Assembly: GCF_004136015.1 (NCBI RefSeq)
Contig: NZ_CP024866.1
Coordinates: 5,367,969-5,431,968 of the forward strand
Source of the DNA: Pseudomonas sp. ACM7
GTDB taxonomy: Bacteria > Pseudomonadota > Gammaproteobacteria > Pseudomonadales > Pseudomonadaceae
Direction of reading: 5' to 3'
Length of the DNA stretch: 64,000 nucleotides
The notes beneath the pieces were generated by a model. It saw nothing but the letters and a program-made list of their open reading frames with translations. It was not told where the DNA came from and did no database searches. Shown here in pieces: positions 57,430 to 64,000 of the stretch. Every line of letters begins with the position of its first letter. Position 1 is the first letter of the stretch. The translations under genes were made by a program, and so were the position numbers.

Positions 57430-57617
57430 TCGAGGTTCTTCGGCGTCTGTCGAAGCTAAGAAGGGAACGCGGTCGATGCCGCGGCTGCCCCCGCAACTGT
57501 GAACGGTGATGTTCGCTGCCACGCCACTGCAAACCCTGTGCAACGGGTTCGCGGGAAGGCGCAGCGAATGCCAGGCCCACAAGCCCGGCAAACCGTCAGC
57601 CAGGAGACCTGCCTCGA
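57430..57617 (+). promoter_or_regulatory. Cobalamin riboswitch upstream of cobW
   Basis: The outer helix TCGAGG/CCTCGA encloses the conserved core: AGGGAACGCGGT, GATGCCGCGGCTGCCCCCGCAACTGT, GCCACTGCAAACC, CGGGAAGGCGCAGCG and the B12 box GTCAGCCAGGAGACCTGCC. The cobW ATG follows 113 bases later. B12 should repress the cobW-cobN-chlI/D operon. Confidence 0.95.
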
Positions 57618-57730
57618 CACAGATTCTCACTACAACCGGGCGGGGTGATCCGGTGGCGAACTCTTACGCGCGCGCCTCCGTCGCAGCGATTGTCGTCCCG
57701 TATGCCCGCCACCTTGCCAAAGGGCATCCG

Positions 57731-58804
57731 ATGAAAACACTGGCCAAACTCCCCGTCACCATCGTTACCGGCTTCCTCGGCTCGGGCAAAACCACCTTGC
57801 TGCGGCACATGCTCGACAACGCTCAGGGCCGTCGCATTGCGGTGATCGTCAACGAGTTCGGCGAGCTGGGCATCGACGGCGAAATCCTCAAGCAGTGCTC
57901 CATCGGCTGCACTGAAGAAGAAGCCAACGGCCGCGTCTACGAACTGGCCAATGGCTGCCTGTGCTGCACCGTTCAGGAAGAGTTCTTCCCGGTGATGCGC
58001 GAACTCGTCGCCCGTCGCGGCGACCTTGACCACATCCTCATCGAAACCTCGGGCCTGGCCCTGCCAAAACCGCTGGTACAAGCCTTCCAATGGCCGGAAA
58101 TCCGCAGCGCCTGCACCGTTGACGCGGTGATCACCGTGGTCGACAGCCCAGCGGTCGCCGCCGGTACCTTCGCGGCTTTCCCGGACCAGGTTGATGCCCA
58201 GCGTAAACTCGACCCGAACCTGGACCACGAATCGCCGCTGCACGAGCTGTTCGCCGACCAACTGGCCAGCGCCGACCTGGTGATCCTCAACAAGGCCGAC
58301 CTGATCAGCCCTGAAGACCTGGCCCGTGTACGCCTGGAAGTCGCGGAAGAACTGCCGCCCGCGGTGAAAGTCATCGAAGCCAGCAGCGGTCGCGTGCCAC
58401 TGGACGTGCTGATCGGCCTCGGCGCTGGTTCTGAAGAACACATCGACAGCCGTCACAGCCATCACGATCACCACCATGAAGGTGAAGACGGCCATCACGA
58501 TGAGCATGACCACGATGCCTTCGACTCCATCTCCATCGAACTGCCGCAAGCCGACGAAAGCCTGCTGCTGGACGCGTTGACCCAACTGGTGGTCCAGCAC
58601 GGCATCCTGCGCGTCAAAGGTTTCGCGGCGATTCCGAAAAAGCCGATGCGCCTGCTGATCCAGGGCGTGGGCACTCGTTTTGACAAGCATTTCGACCGTC
58701 AGTGGGGCGCCGATGAAGCGCGTACCACGCGCCTGGTATTGATCGGTCAGGAGCTGGACGCCACTCTGCTTGAAGCGCAATTGCGCGCTGCGCTCAGCGT
58801 TTAA
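57731..58804 (+). CDS. cobW: CobW, cobalt-insertion GTPase metallochaperone
   Basis: A 357-residue G3E-family GTPase (GFLGSGKTTLLRHML Walker A, NGCLCC metal motif at residues 75-80, ILNKADL guanine specificity). Near residue 245 lies a histidine-rich loop (SRHSHHDHHHEGEDGHHDEHDHD) suited to cobalt or zinc binding. The C-terminal CobW_C domain (LRVKGFAAIPKKPMRLLIQGVG) ends the protein. It is thought to hand cobalt to the CobNST-type chelatase, encoded next. The ATG follows AAGGGCATCCG. The riboswitch upstream makes it B12-repressed. Confidence 0.95.
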   Translation: MKTLAKLPVTIVTGFLGSGKTTLLRHMLDNAQGRRIAVIVNEFGELGIDGEILKQCSIGCTEEEANGRVYELANGCLCCTVQEEFFPVMRELVARRGDLDHILIETSGLALPKPLVQAFQWPEIRSACTVDAVITVVDSPAVAAGTFAAFPDQVDAQRKLDPNLDHESPLHELFADQLASADLVILNKADLISPEDLARVRLEVAEELPPAVKVIEASSGRVPLDVLIGLGAGSEEHIDSRHSHHDHHHEGEDGHHDEHDHDAFDSISIELPQADESLLLDALTQLVVQHGILRVKGFAAIPKKPMRLLIQGVGTRFDKHFDRQWGADEARTTRLVLIGQELDATLLEAQLRAALSV

Positions 58805-58807
58805 GCC

Positions 58808-61800
58808 ATGCACCTGCTCAGGACCCAGCCCGGCGGTTTCGTGTCGGATGACAACATTGCCGACCTTGGACAAACCCCTGCCGAGTTGGTGATCCTGTGC
58901 AGCGGCGACTCAAGCCTCGCGCTGCTCGCCGAAGCGGCGCAGCAGTTGCCCGACGATTACCCCAGCGTGCGTCTGGCCAATCCGATGCAGGTGCAGAACC
59001 ACGCCTCGGTCGACCTGTATGTCGACGAGGTGCTGCGCCATGCCAAGGTGATTCTGATCTCGCTCCACGGTGGCATCGCCTATTGGCGTTACGGTGTCGA
59101 GCGTCTGGTGGAATTGTCACAGCGCGGCGTGCAACTGATTCTGGTGCCCGGCGATGACCGTCCGGACCCGGAACTCAGCGAGCTAAGCACGGTGGCTGCC
59201 TGCGACCGCGACCGCCTCTGGCAGTTTTTGCGTCAGGGCGGCATGAGCAATGCCCTGGATTTTTTCTGTTGCCTCGCCAATCGTTGGCTGGATCGCGACT
59301 ACGCCTGGGCCGAGCCGCAAACCCTGCCGCGCACGGCGATTTACCACCCGCACAAAAGCCCCGCTGAACTGAAGGATTGGCAAGCCGATTGGCAGGCCGA
59401 TCAACCGGTCGCGGCGGTGCTGTTCTACCGCTCGCATTTGCAGGCGGCGAACACTGGTTTCATCGATGTTTTCTGTCAGCGTTTGCAGGCGGCAGGGTTG
59501 AACCCGTTGCCGATTGCCCTGGCCAGTCTGAAAGAGCCCGGCTGCCTGACCGTGGTCGAGGACCTGTTGGACGAAGTCGAAGCCGGCGTGATTCTCAATA
59601 CCACCGGTTTCGCGCAATCCAGCCCTGAAGCGCCGCACCTGCGACCGTTTCGCCGCAACATTCAAGTGATCCAGGCGATCTGCGCCCAGGACAACGAACC
59701 CGGATGGCGCGCCAGCGAACAAGGTCTCGGTCCGCGTGATCTGGCGATGCACATCGCGCTGCCGGAACTGGACGGGCGGATCATCAGCCGACCGATCAGC
59801 TTCAAGGACCTGGCCTGGCGCAGCGAGCGCAGCCAATCCGATGTGGTCTGCTATCGGCCACAACCGGAGCGTATGGATTTTGTCGCCGAACTGGCGCGGC
59901 GCTGGATCGATCTGGCGCGGGTGCCCAACGCTGAAAAACGCATCGCACTGATCCTCGCCAACTACCCGACGCGCGATGGGCGCATCGGCAATGGCGTGGG
60001 CCTCGACACCCCGGCCGCCGCGCTGAACATCCTGCGCGCGTTGCATACAGAAGGTTATCCGCTACCCGCCGAATTGCCCGACACGGGCACCGCGTTGATC
60101 CAGCAGTTGCTCGGTGGCGTGAGCAACGACCTCGACACCCTCGACCAGCGTCCGTGTCAGCAAAGTCTGTCGATGGACGACTACCTGCTGATGTTCAACG
60201 CCTTGCCCGAGTCCAATCGCCAAGCCGTGCTGGAACGTTGGGGCTCGCCGCAAAGCGATCCGATGTGCCGTGGCGGGCGAATGATGATTGCCGGGCTGCG
60301 CTTCGGCCTGACCTTCGTCGGCATTCAACCGGCGCGCGGTTATCAGGTGGACCCGAGTGCGGTGTATCACGATCCGGACCTGGTGCCGCCTCACGGTTAC
60401 TTGGCGTTCTATTTCTGGTTGCGCAACACCTACGGTGCCCACGGCGTGATCCACGTCGGCAAGCACGGCAACCTCGAGTGGTTGCCGGGCAAAGGCGTCG
60501 GGCTTTCTGAGAATTGCTGGCCGGATGCGCTGCTCGGGCCGCTGCCGAACATCTATCCGTTTATCGTCAACGATCCGGGCGAGGGCGCACAGGCCAAACG
60601 CCGTACGCAGGCGGTGATAATCGATCACTTGATGCCGCCGTTGACCCGCGCCGAAACTTACGGCCCGTTGCGCAACCTCGAATTACTCGCCGACGAGTAT
60701 TACGAAGCGCAATTGCTCGATCCGCGCCGTGCCCGGGAATTGCAGCGCGACATCCTGCAACTGGTGCGTGACACGCACATCGACCGCGAACTGCAACTCG
60801 ACGAGAAACTCGACAGCGACGCCGATGCGGCGATCTGGCTGCCGCGTCTGGACACCTATTTGTGCGACTTGAAAGAGTCGCAGATCCGCGACGGTCTGCA
60901 TGTGTTTGGCGAGTCGCCGACCGGACGTTTGCGCATCGACACCTTGTTGGCGTTGTTGCGCATTCCTCGTGGCGATGGGCGTGGTGCACAATCGAGTCTG
61001 CTGCGGGCTTTGGCCAAGGCGTTCACGTTGGGCTTCGATCCGCTGGATTGTGCGTTGGCCGAGCCTTGGATCGGGCCACGTCCGATTGAACTGCAAACCC
61101 TCACCGATGAAGTCTGGCGCACCGCCGGGGATACCCGTGAACGTCTGGAACTGTTCGCCACGCAACTGATCTCGCAAACTCTAAACCAACCTCAAACCAA
61201 CCCCGGCCCCTGTGGGAGCGAGCTTGCTCGCGAAGCGGTTGAGCATCCAACATTGATGTCGATTGACCCACCGCTATCGCGAGCAAGCTCGCTCCCACAG
61301 GAGGCCACTTGGTCTGACGTCAGCGCGATCATCGACAGCCTGCGCGAAGTCGTCGCGCCAAGGCTGGACGCCTGCGGTCCGGCGGAAATGCGCGGTCTGC
61401 TCGACGCCCTCAGCGGCCGCTTCGTGCCGGCCGGCCCCAGCGGTGCGCCGAGTCGCGGTCGGCTCGACGTGCTGCCGACCGGCCGCAACTTCTACTCGGT
61501 GGACGTGCGTAACCTGCCGACCACCACCGCGTGGCGTATCGGTTTCCAGTCGGCCAACCTGATTCTTGAACGGCACCTGCAAGACCACGGCGATCATCTG
61601 CGTCAGCTCGGCCTGTCGGTGTGGGGCACCGCGACCATGCGTACCGGCGGCGACGACATCGCCCAGGCCATGGCGCTGATGGGCGTGCGCCCGGTCTGGG
61701 CGACGGGCAGTCAGCGGGTCGACGACTTCGAAATTCTGCCGCTGAGTCTGCTGGACCGTCCGCGCGTGGACGTGACCTTGCGCGTCTCCGGATTCTTCCG

Positions 61801-62674
61801 TGATGCCTTTGCCAATCTGATTCGCCTGTTCGACGCGGCCGTGCAAGCGGTCGCCGCCCTCGACGAGCCGGACGACCTCAACCCCTTGGCCGCCAAGGTG
61901 CGTGCCGAGCGCGAAGCATTGATGCAATCGGGGCTGGATGAAGACGCAGCCAGGCGTCAGGCCGGTTGGCGCATCTTTGGCGCCAAACCCGGTGCTTACG
62001 GCGCGGGCGTGCAGGGCGCCATCGACGGTCGTCTGTGGCAAAGCCGCGACGACCTGGCCGAGGTTTATCTGAACTGGGGCGGCTACGCTTACGGCGGTTC
62101 TGACGAAGGCACCGCAGCGCGAGAGCAGTTCGCTCAGCGCCTGAGCCAGGTGCAAGCCGTGCTGCAAAACCAGGACAATCGTGAACACGACTTGCTTGAT
62201 TCCAACGACTATTACCAGTTCCAGGGCGGCATGCTGGCGGCGGTGGAAAGCCTCAGTGGTGAAGCAGCGGCCAGTTACCATGGCGATCACAGTCAGCCGG
62301 ACTTGCCGAAGATCCGCACGTTGAAGGAAGAGCTGAACCGGGTGATTCGCTCCCGGGCAGCCAATCCGAAGTGGATCGACGGCGTGAAGCGCCACGGCTA
62401 TAAAGGCGCGTTTGAACTGGCGGCGACCGTTGATAACCTGTTTGCGTTCGATGCTACAACGCAGCTGATCGACGATCACCAGTATGCATTGCTGGCGGAT
62501 GCGTATTTGCTGGATCCGGCGACCCGGGATTTTGTTCGCGAGCATAATCCGCATGCGTTGCGCGACATGACTGAGCGGATGCTTGAGGCGCAGCAGCGGG
62601 GGATGTGGAAGGAGCCGGGCGACTACCGCGAAGCATTGGAGAATTTGTTGCTGGACATAGAAGAAGACAGCTAA
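58808..62674 (+). CDS. cobN: Cobaltochelatase large subunit CobN, with an in-frame repeat insertion
   Basis: A 1288-residue CobN (H-subunit of chelatase). N-terminal (LLAEAAQQLPDDYPSVRLANP, HGGIAYWRYG) and central motifs (HVGKHGNLEWLPGKGVGLS, FIVNDPGEGAQAKRRTQAVIIDHL) are typical, as is the C-terminal GAYGAGVQGAI...NWGGYAYGG. It inserts cobalt into hydrogenobyrinic acid diamide with the ChlI/ChlD-type subunits. Residues about 800-832 (PGPCGSELAREAVEHPTLMS...) are encoded by a complete inverted repeat of family A (61205-61303) and keep the frame. It is translated 3 bases after cobW. Confidence 0.95.
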   Translation: MHLLRTQPGGFVSDDNIADLGQTPAELVILCSGDSSLALLAEAAQQLPDDYPSVRLANPMQVQNHASVDLYVDEVLRHAKVILISLHGGIAYWRYGVERLVELSQRGVQLILVPGDDRPDPELSELSTVAACDRDRLWQFLRQGGMSNALDFFCCLANRWLDRDYAWAEPQTLPRTAIYHPHKSPAELKDWQADWQADQPVAAVLFYRSHLQAANTGFIDVFCQRLQAAGLNPLPIALASLKEPGCLTVVEDLLDEVEAGVILNTTGFAQSSPEAPHLRPFRRNIQVIQAICAQDNEPGWRASEQGLGPRDLAMHIALPELDGRIISRPISFKDLAWRSERSQSDVVCYRPQPERMDFVAELARRWIDLARVPNAEKRIALILANYPTRDGRIGNGVGLDTPAAALNILRALHTEGYPLPAELPDTGTALIQQLLGGVSNDLDTLDQRPCQQSLSMDDYLLMFNALPESNRQAVLERWGSPQSDPMCRGGRMMIAGLRFGLTFVGIQPARGYQVDPSAVYHDPDLVPPHGYLAFYFWLRNTYGAHGVIHVGKHGNLEWLPGKGVGLSENCWPDALLGPLPNIYPFIVNDPGEGAQAKRRTQAVIIDHLMPPLTRAETYGPLRNLELLADEYYEAQLLDPRRARELQRDILQLVRDTHIDRELQLDEKLDSDADAAIWLPRLDTYLCDLKESQIRDGLHVFGESPTGRLRIDTLLALLRIPRGDGRGAQSSLLRALAKAFTLGFDPLDCALAEPWIGPRPIELQTLTDEVWRTAGDTRERLELFATQLISQTLNQPQTNPGPCGSELAREAVEHPTLMSIDPPLSRASSLPQEATWSDVSAIIDSLREVVAPRLDACGPAEMRGLLDALSGRFVPAGPSGAPSRGRLDVLPTGRNFYSVDVRNLPTTTAWRIGFQSANLILERHLQDHGDHLRQLGLSVWGTATMRTGGDDIAQAMALMGVRPVWATGSQRVDDFEILPLSLLDRPRVDVTLRVSGFFRDAFANLIRLFDAAVQAVAALDEPDDLNPLAAKVRAEREALMQSGLDEDAARRQAGWRIFGAKPGAYGAGVQGAIDGRLWQSRDDLAEVYLNWGGYAYGGSDEGTAAREQFAQRLSQVQAVLQNQDNREHDLLDSNDYYQFQGGMLAAVESLSGEAAASYHGDHSQPDLPKIRTLKEELNRVIRSRAANPKWIDGVKRHGYKGAFELAATVDNLFAFDATTQLIDDHQYALLADAYLLDPATRDFVREHNPHALRDMTERMLEAQQRGMWKEPGDYREALENLLLDIEEDS
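61205..61303. repeat. Repeat family A pair inside cobN
   Basis: CCTGTGGGAGCGAGCTTGCTCGCGAAGCGGT is mirrored by ACCGCTATCGCGAGCAAGCTCGCTCCCACAGG around a centre with CATTGATGTCGATTGA. It is a full intergenic-type pair but sits within the cobN coding frame without a stop, adding about 33 residues. Confidence 0.9.
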
Positions 62675-62687
62675 TGCGCCGCAGAAC

Positions 62688-62721
62688 CCTGTGGGAGCAA
62701 GCTCGCTCCCACAGGGATTAA
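62688..62721. repeat. Repeat family A, single compact hairpin
   Basis: CCCTGTGGGAGC-AA-GCTCGCTCCCACAGGG-type palindrome, 14 bases after the cobN stop and 42 before the chlI start. A stable hairpin here could protect the cobN mRNA end or reduce expression of the downstream gene. Confidence 0.82.
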
Positions 62722-62762
62722 GGTGCTGCTGATGGATCACCGACCATGACCGAGTATTAAAG

Positions 62763-63761
62763 ATGACCGACACCCCCCATTTCCCTCTCTCCGCCGTGGT
62801 CGGCGCCGACGATCTCAAACTCGCCCTCTACCTGACCGCCATCGACCCGAAAATCGGCGGCGTTCTCATCGAAGGCCCTCGCGGCATGGCCAAGTCGACC
62901 CTGGCCCGAGGCCTGGCCGACTTGCTCGCCAGCGGCCAATTCGTCACCTTGCCGTTGGGCGCCACCGAAGAACGACTGGTGGGCACGCTCGACCTGGACG
63001 CCGCCCTGAGCGAGGGTCGCGCACAGTTTTCCCCCGGAGTACTGGCCAAGGCCGACGGCGGCGTGCTCTACGTCGATGAAGTCAACTTGCTGCCTGATCA
63101 CCTGGTGGACCTGCTGCTGGATGTGGCCGCCAGCGGCACCAACCTGATCGAACGCGACGGCATTTCCCATCGGCATTCGGCGAAGTTCGTGCTGATCGGC
63201 ACGATGAACCCGGAAGAGGGTGAGCTGCGTCCGCAACTGCTCGACCGATTTGGCCTGAACGTCGCCCTCAGTGGCCACACAGCACCGACCGAGCGCGGGC
63301 AGATCATCCGCCGACGGCTGGATTTCGACAGCGATCCCCACAACTTCTGCGCCGAATGGGAAAGCCAGCAGCAGTCGCTGCGCGAACGTTGCCAGAAGGC
63401 GCGCAACGCGCTGGCAAGCATCCCGCTCGACGATCATGCGCTGGCGCAGATTACCGAGCGCTGCTTTGCCGCCGGTGTCGATGGCTTGCGGGCCGACCTG
63501 GTCTGGTTGCGCGCGGCGCGTGCCCACGGGGCGTGGCGTGGCGCGAGCGCCATCGCCGAGGAAGACATCGACGCCGTCGCCGAATTTGCCCTGCGCCATC
63601 GCCGCCGCGAGCCATCGCCACCGGCACCGCAACAAAGCCAGCCGCCTTCTACCCAGCATTCCAACCCGAGCGAAGGCCAGGGCCAATGGGGTGAAATGCC
63701 CGCCCAAGCGTTACCGGTCGGCGCACGACGTGAAGTGCCGAGCTGGCCAAAAAAGCCCTAG
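62763..63761 (+). CDS. ChlI-like AAA+ ATPase, small cobaltochelatase subunit (zero-frame product)
   Basis: A 332-residue AAA+ ATPase of the magnesium-chelatase I family. Walker A GPRGMAKST, Walker B VLYVDEVNLL, the lid NPEEGELRPQLLDRFGL with the arginine finger region, and a helical C-terminal domain are all there. After residue 285 comes a proline/glutamine-rich linker (PSPPAPQQSQPPSTQH), an unusual end for ChlI but typical of the I-to-D junction of ChlD. The frame stops at UAG (63759-63761), directly after a slippery heptamer. It powers cobalt insertion with CobN. The weak ribosome-binding site is TATTAAAG. Confidence 0.9.
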   Translation: MTDTPHFPLSAVVGADDLKLALYLTAIDPKIGGVLIEGPRGMAKSTLARGLADLLASGQFVTLPLGATEERLVGTLDLDAALSEGRAQFSPGVLAKADGGVLYVDEVNLLPDHLVDLLLDVAASGTNLIERDGISHRHSAKFVLIGTMNPEEGELRPQLLDRFGLNVALSGHTAPTERGQIIRRRLDFDSDPHNFCAEWESQQQSLRERCQKARNALASIPLDDHALAQITERCFAAGVDGLRADLVWLRAARAHGAWRGASAIAEEDIDAVAEFALRHRRREPSPPAPQQSQPPSTQHSNPSEGQGQWGEMPAQALPVGARREVPSWPKKP

Positions 63762-63796
63762 GCATTCGCCCTCGATCTGATGCGGGGGCGAATGCC
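63749..63796 (+). promoter_or_regulatory. Predicted programmed -1 frameshift signal: slippery heptamer plus stem-loop
   Basis: The heptamer A AAA AAG (63749-63755), read in the chlI frame as CCA AAA AAG, is the most efficient bacterial -1 slippery site, as in dnaX. The next zero-frame codons are CCC and UAG. Five bases after the heptamer a perfect 11-bp stem begins: GGCATTCGCCC (63761-63771) with GGGCGAATGCC (63786-63796) and a 14-base loop. A -1 slip moves translation to the frame GCC CTA GGC, which is open to the window end. No strong Shine-Dalgarno-like stimulator is seen upstream. Confidence 0.8.
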
Positions 63797-64000
63797 AGAC
63801 CCCGCGCCGGACGACTGGACAATGGCAAGCAGGGTAAACGTCACGCGGCGCGCAGCGGCTCGATCAATTGGCCCGGCACATTGTTGAACGGCCGCCCGCG
63901 TCAACGCGACGATGTCTTGTTTCACCTGCGCACCCGTTCTCCTCACGAACTGTGGTTGGTGATCGTCGACGCCTCGGCCTCGACTCGTCGCCATCAGGCG
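63755..64000 (+). CDS. ChlD-type von Willebrand A domain continuing chlI in the -1 frame (3' truncated)
   Basis: In the -1 frame after the slippery site the sequence reads ALGIRPRSDAGANARPRAGR, then LDNGKQGKRHAARSGSINWP, LLNGRPRQRDDVLFHL and ELWLVIVDASASTRRHQA. It has the basic linker seen in ChlD/BchD and the MIDAS motif D-A-S-A-S of a von Willebrand A domain. No ATG or GTG opens this frame between the nearest in-frame stop (63731-63733) and the VWA domain, and the first TTG is near 63875 inside conserved sequence. So independent translation is unlikely. It would be the medium (D) subunit of the cobaltochelatase when fused to the ATPase by frameshifting. The gene continues past the window. 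Confidence 0.8.

Noticed and set aside
57596..58873. A 425-codon minus-strand frame over cobW
   Set aside because: Antisense shadow of cobW and part of the riboswitch; no motif.
61205..61303. cobN as a pseudogene because of the repeat insertion
   Set aside because: The insertion keeps the frame and has no stop; conserved CobN motifs are intact on both sides.

Overview
The window is about 62% GC chromosomal DNA that reads as the Pseudomonas fluorescens group. The basis is the lexA2-imuA-imuB-dnaE2 cassette, the cysI/DUF934 pair, metH, cti, nfuA, the aerobic cobalamin genes (cobW, cobN, cobE, cobM, cbtAB), and three families of short palindromic repeats typical of this genus. I see no tRNA, rRNA, CRISPR array, insertion sequence or prophage. 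Gene identities come from reading translated motifs; no database search was possible.

Layout. 1-1701: the end of an SsuB/TauB-type ABC ATPase, a HEAT-repeat protein and a DUF971 protein, joined by 4-base overlaps. 1884-7621: the SOS mutagenesis cassette lexA2-imuA-imuB-dnaE2, with a LexA2-type operator on the first start codon. 7857-9598: a three-lipoprotein operon (CsgG-like, DUF4810, DUF799). 9736-17984: a minus-strand catabolic and transport cluster (flavin reductase-like protein, two deaminase-type amidohydrolases, a PotFGHI-type ABC importer) with a divergent GntR regulator. 18208-25231: two hybrid histidine kinases on either side of a uvrA2 gene, with a remnant of a SpoIIE-type phosphatase beside the second kinase. 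25580-27166: four small, probably stress-related genes. 27328-32716: a lactonase-like protein, a fatty-acid-hydroxylase/SRPBCC fusion, a frameshifted LysR gene and a Tat-exported amidohydrolase. 32912-39261: housekeeping genes (SCP2 protein, phosphoglycerate-mutase-like phosphatase, sohB, cysI with its DUF934 partner), a lone periplasmic binding protein and two small membrane proteins. 39413-46486: a 2357-residue LRR protein with a C-terminal NEL ubiquitin-ligase domain. 46549-54571: metH, cti, an acyltransferase and nfuA. 54719-64000: the cobalamin region.

The cobalamin region is the most rewarding part. Two cobalamin riboswitches face away from each other. One (minus strand) leads cbtB-cbtA-cobE-cobM; the other (plus strand) leads cobW-cobN-chlI/chlD, so cobalt uptake and insertion are probably repressed together by B12. 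cobN carries a complete repeat pair inside its reading frame. At the right edge the chlI-like ATPase frame ends in the slippery heptamer A AAA AAG, a UAG stop two codons later and a perfect 11-bp stem-loop. The -1 frame then continues without a stop into a von Willebrand A (ChlD-type) domain. This is the arrangement expected if one gene makes both the small and the medium chelatase subunit by programmed -1 frameshifting.
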